Shown one piece after another: positions 60,433 to 64,000 of a DNA stretch of 64,000 nucleotides (positions are counted from its first letter, which is position 1; each line of letters begins with the position of its first letter). The stretch is from Vreelandella sedimenti (GTDB lineage: Bacteria; Pseudomonadota; Gammaproteobacteria; Pseudomonadales; Halomonadaceae). The DNA is taken from positions 36,056-100,055 of the forward strand of contig NZ_JACCGK010000020.1 in the NCBI RefSeq assembly GCF_013416325.1, in the 5' to 3' direction. The notes under the pieces are model-generated. The model had not been told where the DNA came from. It was given only the letters and a program-made list of their open reading frames with translations, and ran no database searches. The position numbers and the translations under genes were made by a program.

Positions 60433-60888
60433 TTAGGAAGCGCCACGATACTCTAGAATCTCATCACCGTTCTCTAACACTTGACCGATAGGCTCCCAGC
60501 CCAATCGACGGTAAAAACCATGGGCACGAACAGCAGAGTTACTATCAGCAGCCAGCCACACTGGATTTTTGCCACTTTGGAGTAACTTAGCGACCACCTT
60601 GCCGAGTAGCTGCTTGCCCACCCCTAGACCTTCAAAAGCTGGCAACACTGCCAGGACTAACACCTTACCAGTGGAGATCTGCCCGGTACAGAAGCCAACC
60701 ACTTTCTCATGGCTCACACATACCCATCCATAAAGGTCACCCGACTCAAACCCTTCGACGCTACTAGCATGGGTAATACCTAGTTGAGCCAATCTAGTTC
60801 TGGAAATAGGATTTTCACGTGTTTTACTGCGTACATCGAAAAGCTCGTCTACATCGTCACAACGTGTCTCTCTAAAGCACAACGACAT
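60433..60888 (-). CDS. GNAT family N-acetyltransferase
   Basis: 151 residues from ATG 60888 (MSLCFRETRCDD; AAGG nine bases upstream). The acetyl-CoA loop is clear: VLVLAVLPAFEGLGVGKQLLGKVV (motif A, GxGVGKxL), followed by VWLAADSNSAVRAHGFYRRLGWEP (motif B). The substrate cannot be told. A GGTAAGC-CTTGA-GCTTACC stem in the 31-bp gap (60408-60426) may separate it from the convergent LysR gene. Confidence 0.88.
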   Translation of the reverse strand: MSLCFRETRCDDVDELFDVRSKTRENPISRTRLAQLGITHASSVEGFESGDLYGWVCVSHEKVVGFCTGQISTGKVLVLAVLPAFEGLGVGKQLLGKVVAKLLQSGKNPVWLAADSNSAVRAHGFYRRLGWEPIGQVLENGDEILEYRGAS

Positions 60889-60932
60889 ACGCAAGTACCT
60901 TGAACGAATACACCGTACTTAGGCCCACTTCC

Positions 60933-61127
60933 TCAAGAGGAAGAAGCGCTGTTATGAGCGCTCTTGCGAGACTTGGAAATAGCTAAACAGACAATGCCAA
61001 GCACAATAAACGAGGGGCTAATCGACCAAAGCGTCGTCAAATGAGTGGTTAGGCCAGCTATAAGCCATGTGATCCCGTTGGCGAGAAAAAAGAAGCCGAG
61101 GGTTAGAAGGCATTTGAGCGTGCTCAA
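60933..61127 (-). CDS. small two-helix membrane protein
   Basis: 64 residues: STLKCLLTLGFFFLANGITWLIAG and LWSISPSFIVLGIVCLAIS are two hydrophobic helices, with a basic Ser-rich tail (KSRKSAHNSASSS) that should face the cytosol. It starts at TTG 61127 with a perfect AAGGAG seven bases upstream, which is why I accept it. No family recognised. It sits 13 bases downstream of the macro-domain gene, probably in the same transcript. Confidence 0.65.
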   Translation of the reverse strand: MSTLKCLLTLGFFFLANGITWLIAGLTTHLTTLWSISPSFIVLGIVCLAISKSRKSAHNSASSS

Positions 61128-61140
61128 TGTGATGCTCCTT

Positions 61141-61707
61141 TTAGAACTTAGAGCCTATCACCACCAATGGCGGATCGATGGTTAAGCGTTGAGCCAGAGC
61201 TTGGTGGAAGGTATGCCGGGCGGCTTCGTCGAACAGCACAAAGCGGATGAGGCGCACTTTATGCAAGCTGGGCAGTATGGCTTCGAGGGTAGCCGCACAC
61301 ACCTGAGCGGCTTCTTCCGCCGGGTAGCCGAAAGCACCGGTAGACAGTGCCGGGCAAGCAAGCCGCTCTATACCGTGCTCATCGGCCAGTTTCAGCGCAT
61401 TGCGGTAACACTCCGCCAGCAGTTGATCCTCCGGCTTGTCGACGCCGTATACCGGTCCCAGGCAGTGAATCACCCAGCGGTTGGGCAGATTATGACCGCC
61501 GGTGAGTACCGCTTGGCCCAGCTTGATGGGCGCCATTGACTGCCCCTCTTCGGCCAGGCCAGGCCCAGCAGCGCGATGAAGCGCCCCGGCAACGCCCCCA
61601 CCGGTTCTCAATTGTGCATTGGCGGCATTAACCACGGCATCTACATCGGATTGTCGAGCGATATCGCCCACCACGCACTGCACGCTGATTCTGCTCTTGT
61701 CGCTCAT
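61141..61707 (-). CDS. macro domain protein (ADP-ribose-type hydrolase)
   Basis: 188 residues from ATG 61707 (MSDKSRISVQC), with GGGGAG close upstream. The macro fold is evident: VQCVVGDIARQSDVDAVVNAANAQLRTGGGVAGALHRAAGPGL (ligand-binding Asn and Gly loops), WVIHCLGPVYG, and CPALSTGAFGYPAEEAAQV. This is the pattern of YmdB-type O-acetyl-ADP-ribose deacetylases. Function in this context is unknown. Confidence 0.88.
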   Translation of the reverse strand: MSDKSRISVQCVVGDIARQSDVDAVVNAANAQLRTGGGVAGALHRAAGPGLAEEGQSMAPIKLGQAVLTGGHNLPNRWVIHCLGPVYGVDKPEDQLLAECYRNALKLADEHGIERLACPALSTGAFGYPAEEAAQVCAATLEAILPSLHKVRLIRFVLFDEAARHTFHQALAQRLTIDPPLVVIGSKF

Positions 61708-61864
61708 AAGCTCCCCGTCGATTACCACGCATTACGTAGCGCCGCTGATGAAGGCACTCCTTGCCAAGTGCTGCCAGTTATAACCCTCATTTTGGCAAAC
61801 CCAAGCTCCGGTTCAAGCCAGCATTAGTAAGAGATCGGAAGTTTGTGCACCATGAGCTGAGCCT

Positions 61865-62287
61865 CTACTGCTCCCCAAATTGGGCAAACACTTCTTCCCC
61901 GGTCAGCTGCTTGGTTTTTTCTGCTAGTGAATAGTAGGTGGGCTTTTGGTCGATAAATATCTGTTCGGTTATTTTCCAATCATCCGCGCTATCAAGAAGG
62001 CCTACGGGAAGCGCGTAATGCCCACCCTGCTTTAAGCGATAGAAGAGGTGGGTGCCACACTGTTGGCAGAAACCACGCTCTGCCCACTCTGAGGAACTGA
62101 AGGTAGTTATATGCTCCGAGCCGTTAAAGTCCACATCACCGGCAAACTCCACCGCAAACAGCGGCCCCCCACCCCACTTTCTACACATCGAGCAGTGACA
62201 AACGCCGACATGGTTGCTTTTGGTGGTAACGGCGATGCTGACAATCCCGCAAAGGCAAGCCCCATGAAGCTCTGTGTTGGTTACCAT
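61865..62287 (-). CDS. GFA family protein (CENP-V/glutathione-dependent formaldehyde-activating fold)
   Basis: 140 residues from ATG 62287 (MVTNTELHGACLCG), with AAGGAGAG upstream. Zinc-binding cysteines: CLCGIV, CHCSMC and CQQCGTHLFYR, the family pattern. Members bind zinc in a beta-tent; most have no known substrate. A second, dissimilar GFA gene lies 650 bp away. Confidence 0.85.
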   Translation of the reverse strand: MVTNTELHGACLCGIVSIAVTTKSNHVGVCHCSMCRKWGGGPLFAVEFAGDVDFNGSEHITTFSSSEWAERGFCQQCGTHLFYRLKQGGHYALPVGLLDSADDWKITEQIFIDQKPTYYSLAEKTKQLTGEEVFAQFGEQ

Positions 62288-62540
62288 GTGTCTCTCCTTC
62301 AGTTCTACAGCGCTTAGATCGTGTTTAACCGTCAAAAGCCAAAATAGCTACGAGGTTTTTTAGCAACCTTGACCAAGATAGCTCAAAATGAATCCCTCAA
62401 TACAGGCCTCGATTTGAGTGAGCTGTTAGTCATCACTGGCCAATAATCATCTGAAGCCTACTGGCGAGTAGCCGCACGATCAGCTTTACAGGAAGCGACT
62501 TATAAGCAGGCGGAACAGTTGGAAGAGTGCTTATGGGATG

Positions 62541-62870
62541 CTAGTCGACAACGAACAACTTAGCTCCCTGCTCCGTCGAAGAACGATGAAGTTCGGCATT
62601 GTCGGCCACTTGATAGCTCGAACCAGGCGTGAGAACAAAGCAACGACCATCGTCTAGCTCAGTATGCAGCTCACCTTCGAGGCAGAGCAATATGTGCCCT
62701 TTAGCACACCAATGATCCGCCAGATAGCCAGGACTGTACTCAACCATACGAACCCGGATATCCCCGAAATTTCGAGTCCTCCAATAAGCAACGCCGTGTT
62801 CTCCGGTGTGTTCAATCCTCTCAACTTCAGACCAATCCGTGACCCCGAAAGGTAAATCTGTAATGTTCAA
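62541..62870 (-). CDS. single-domain cupin
   Basis: 109 residues, a compact beta-barrel: VRMVEYSPGYLADHWCAKGHILLCLEGELHTELDDGRCFVLTPGSSYQVADN. The DHWCAKGH stretch corresponds to the metal-binding motif of the small DHCW-type cupins, which have no known function. It starts at TTG 62870 with GAGAAG upstream. The start lies 18 bases past an attC-like site. The 253 bp downstream, before the next gene, hold no gene I can support. Confidence 0.75.
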   Translation of the reverse strand: MNITDLPFGVTDWSEVERIEHTGEHGVAYWRTRNFGDIRVRMVEYSPGYLADHWCAKGHILLCLEGELHTELDDGRCFVLTPGSSYQVADNAELHRSSTEQGAKLFVVD

Positions 62871-62887
62871 ATTACTTCTCGATAAGC

Positions 62888-62938
62888 ACTTAACGGAGCT
62901 TGAGCTGCGCAGGAGCCAGTGCGAAGCGCTGGTTAGAT
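62888..62938 (-). other. attC-like site (integron cassette recombination site)
   Basis: On the minus strand the site runs from ATCTAAC (62938-62932, fits RYYYAAC) to GTTAAGT (62894-62888, fits GTTRRRY). The two boxes pair with one mismatch. The interior has an imperfect stem (GCT.CGCA/TGCG.AGC). The stop codon of the adjacent GFA gene is inside the first box, as is common in cassettes. At 51 bp it is shorter than usual attC sites, and no second clear site or integrase is present. Confidence 0.35.
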
Positions 62939-63379
62939 TGCACTTTGTTTCACTTTTGGCATCAGGTGAAGCATATAATCTTTTTTACCGACCGGCACTC
63001 CGACACTGCGCAATATTGAGTAAGTCGTGACCAGGCGCTTGTGTTCGGGCTCATGGGTGATTGAAGTGCAGCGTAAATTGCGCCGCTGCAGCCGATTAAT
63101 GTGCGCCGAGCCACATTCAGGACGTGTGAATAGCCAGCTCATGCAATGCCCACAAAAAAAGTGGCATGTATTACCGTGAAGCCCTCCGATAACGGGCACT
63201 CCAGTTGTAATCGAAAAGGCAGCGCTTGAAAATAGCGAACTAAGGCTAAACGCGCTTGAAGTCATTTGCTGACAGCCTGTGCAGTGACAAGCCATTGTGA
63301 TCATGGGCTTTGCGCCAACCTCAAACTCAACCTGCCCGCAACGACACCGACCTTTAATATTATGAGGCGCACTGTTCAC
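62933..63379 (-). CDS. GFA family protein, second copy
   Basis: 148 residues from GTG 63379 (a TTG one codon earlier is also possible; ATAGGA lies upstream of both). Cysteine pattern CRCGQVEFEV, CHCTGCQ and FFCGHCMSWLF matches the GFA zinc sites. It shares only the fold with the GFA gene at 61.9 kb. Its stop codon lies in the attC-like box. Substrate unknown. Confidence 0.85.
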   Translation of the reverse strand: MNSAPHNIKGRCRCGQVEFEVGAKPMITMACHCTGCQQMTSSAFSLSSLFSSAAFSITTGVPVIGGLHGNTCHFFCGHCMSWLFTRPECGSAHINRLQRRNLRCTSITHEPEHKRLVTTYSILRSVGVPVGKKDYMLHLMPKVKQSAI

Positions 63380-63499
63380 CAAATCCTATCCCCAAGTTTA
63401 ATATTTTAGAGCCTTATCCGTCCATTAGCCTGGGTATGACGGCAAGACACTCAGCGCGGTGGCTACGGAATAAATGATAAGTCGCCGTGGCAGGCATTG

Positions 63500-63907
63500 T
63501 TATAACTCAACACTCGTAACCACCGTTTTTCTTAAATTTTTGAAGCCCGTTCTTTCGTACTCAAGAATCCAATTTGTTTCAAGCGTAATTGGCAGACTAT
63601 CAATCTGAATCTCACCAAATACGATTTTAATTACATCCACCGGATTGTGAGCTGCAAAGAAATATATAGAACCCTCTATATAGCCAAACACCGGATTTAT
63701 CGGAAATGTAAACTGCTTGCCCTTAAGATCTGCCGGATTTACGGGAATACGAACAGAGTCGAGGCGAATAAATGTGTCTACAGTTTCAGAATACCCATCT
63801 AGGCTCAATTCAAAGTGTACGACACTAATCTCAATAGAAGCGTTTCCGGCTACTCCCTGAAGCTTGGCCTTCGTGAACTCAATTTTCTGTATTGGAAAAC
63901 ATTCCAT
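63500..63907 (-). CDS. hypothetical protein, AT-rich gene
   Basis: 135 residues, no family recognised. The sequence alternates hydrophobic and polar residues in beta-strand fashion (IEISVVHFELSLDGYSETVDTFIRLDSVRI) and ends with a basic stretch. No signal peptide or membrane segment. Its codons are clearly more AT-rich than those of the housekeeping genes to the left, which suggests recent acquisition. The ribosome site (AGAG) is weak. The 120 bases between it and the GFA gene hold nothing I can name. Confidence 0.55.
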   Translation of the reverse strand: MECFPIQKIEFTKAKLQGVAGNASIEISVVHFELSLDGYSETVDTFIRLDSVRIPVNPADLKGKQFTFPINPVFGYIEGSIYFFAAHNPVDVIKIVFGEIQIDSLPITLETNWILEYERTGFKNLRKTVVTSVEL

Positions 63908-63981
63908 GCTTTACTCTGAGTTATAGCTTTAAAACGAAGCAGCGCGTCCCATGCGTCCGCCTTCAGTGATTTGATACTCAT
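63850..63981 (-). CDS. possible 43-residue small protein overlapping the previous gene
   Basis: ATG 63981 has a strong GGAGAAGG four bases upstream, better than that of the 135-residue gene it overlaps out of frame. The peptide (MSIKSLKADAWDALLRFKA..., ending PSFRE) is basic with one amphipathic helix. It may be a leader whose translation couples to the next gene, or chance. Confidence 0.3.
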   Translation of the reverse strand: MSIKSLKADAWDALLRFKAITQSKAWNVFQYRKLSSRRPSFRE

Positions 63982-64000
63982 TGAGCCTTCTCCCCCAGCT

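Noticed and set aside
62326..62435. Second possible attC between GACTAAC and GTTAAAC
   Set aside because: The left box breaks the RYYYAAC rule and the interior does not fold into a plausible attC hairpin.
62440..62560. Plus-strand open stretch (SEAYWRVAARSALQEA...) as a gene remnant
   Set aside because: It is closed by a stop just upstream, has no start or ribosome site, and is too short to match to a family by eye.

Overview
The window is a stretch of bacterial chromosome that is almost entirely coding and reads as a Halomonas-like gammaproteobacterium (Halomonadaceae). This is inferred from protein similarity by eye and from gene order: nagZ/psrA/lexA and fimV-truA-trpF-accD-folC-purF-metZ follow the arrangement known from pseudomonads and relatives, and a phasin, an RNase J and many acidic proteins fit a halophile. 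No rRNA, prophage, insertion sequence or CRISPR array is visible.

Layout, left to right. 0-9 kb: the 5' end of a secreted protein gene, PEP synthase (ppsA) divergent from its regulator (ppsR), hpt, nagZ, a YkuD-fold protein without a signal peptide, and psrA divergent from lexA, with PsrA-box-like and SOS-box-like sites between them. 9-13 kb: purU, RNase J, and a molybdopterin operon mobB-moaC/moaD-moaE in which MoaC and MoaD are one polypeptide and mobB ends in five 15-bp repeats. 13-18 kb: a nucleobase salvage block (uraA, upp, ung, gpt, apt and a purine permease). 18-23 kb: ribE, a divergent metNIQ operon behind a promoter-structured leader-terminator region, a free methionine sulfoxide reductase, and two tandem tRNA-Val(GAC) genes. 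23-31 kb: a membrane-anchored EEP-family protein, fumC, a phasin, hda with an AI-2E-type transporter, purMN, dcd. 31-42 kb: apbC, a membrane-anchored coiled-coil protein, cobA, a diguanylate cyclase with phhB and an aromatic aminotransferase, an NCS2-like permease, a MATE pump, a cytochrome b561/YceI pair and a small secreted protein. 42-60 kb: a long leftward run, leuC-leuD-leuB, asd, fimV-truA-trpF, trpB-trpA, accD-folC-dedD-like-cvpA-purF-metZ. 60-64 kb: a variable tail of small leftward genes (GNAT, small membrane protein, macro domain, two GFA proteins, a cupin, an AT-rich unknown) containing one attC-like site.

The genes converge on nucleotide and amino-acid supply: de novo purine steps (purF, purM, purN, purU), salvage transferases beside their permeases, methionine uptake, repair and synthesis (metNIQ, msrC, metZ), and leucine, tryptophan and aspartate-family synthesis.

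Most worth a second look: a dispersed structured repeat present twice (30.5 kb and 55.9 kb) whose long stem differs between copies by two compensated base pairs; the metNIQ leader; the MoaC-MoaD fusion; the expandable 15-bp repeat in mobB; the PsrA sites; a probable cytosolic YkuD enzyme beside nagZ; and the cassette-like tail. All identifications are by reading, without database searches.
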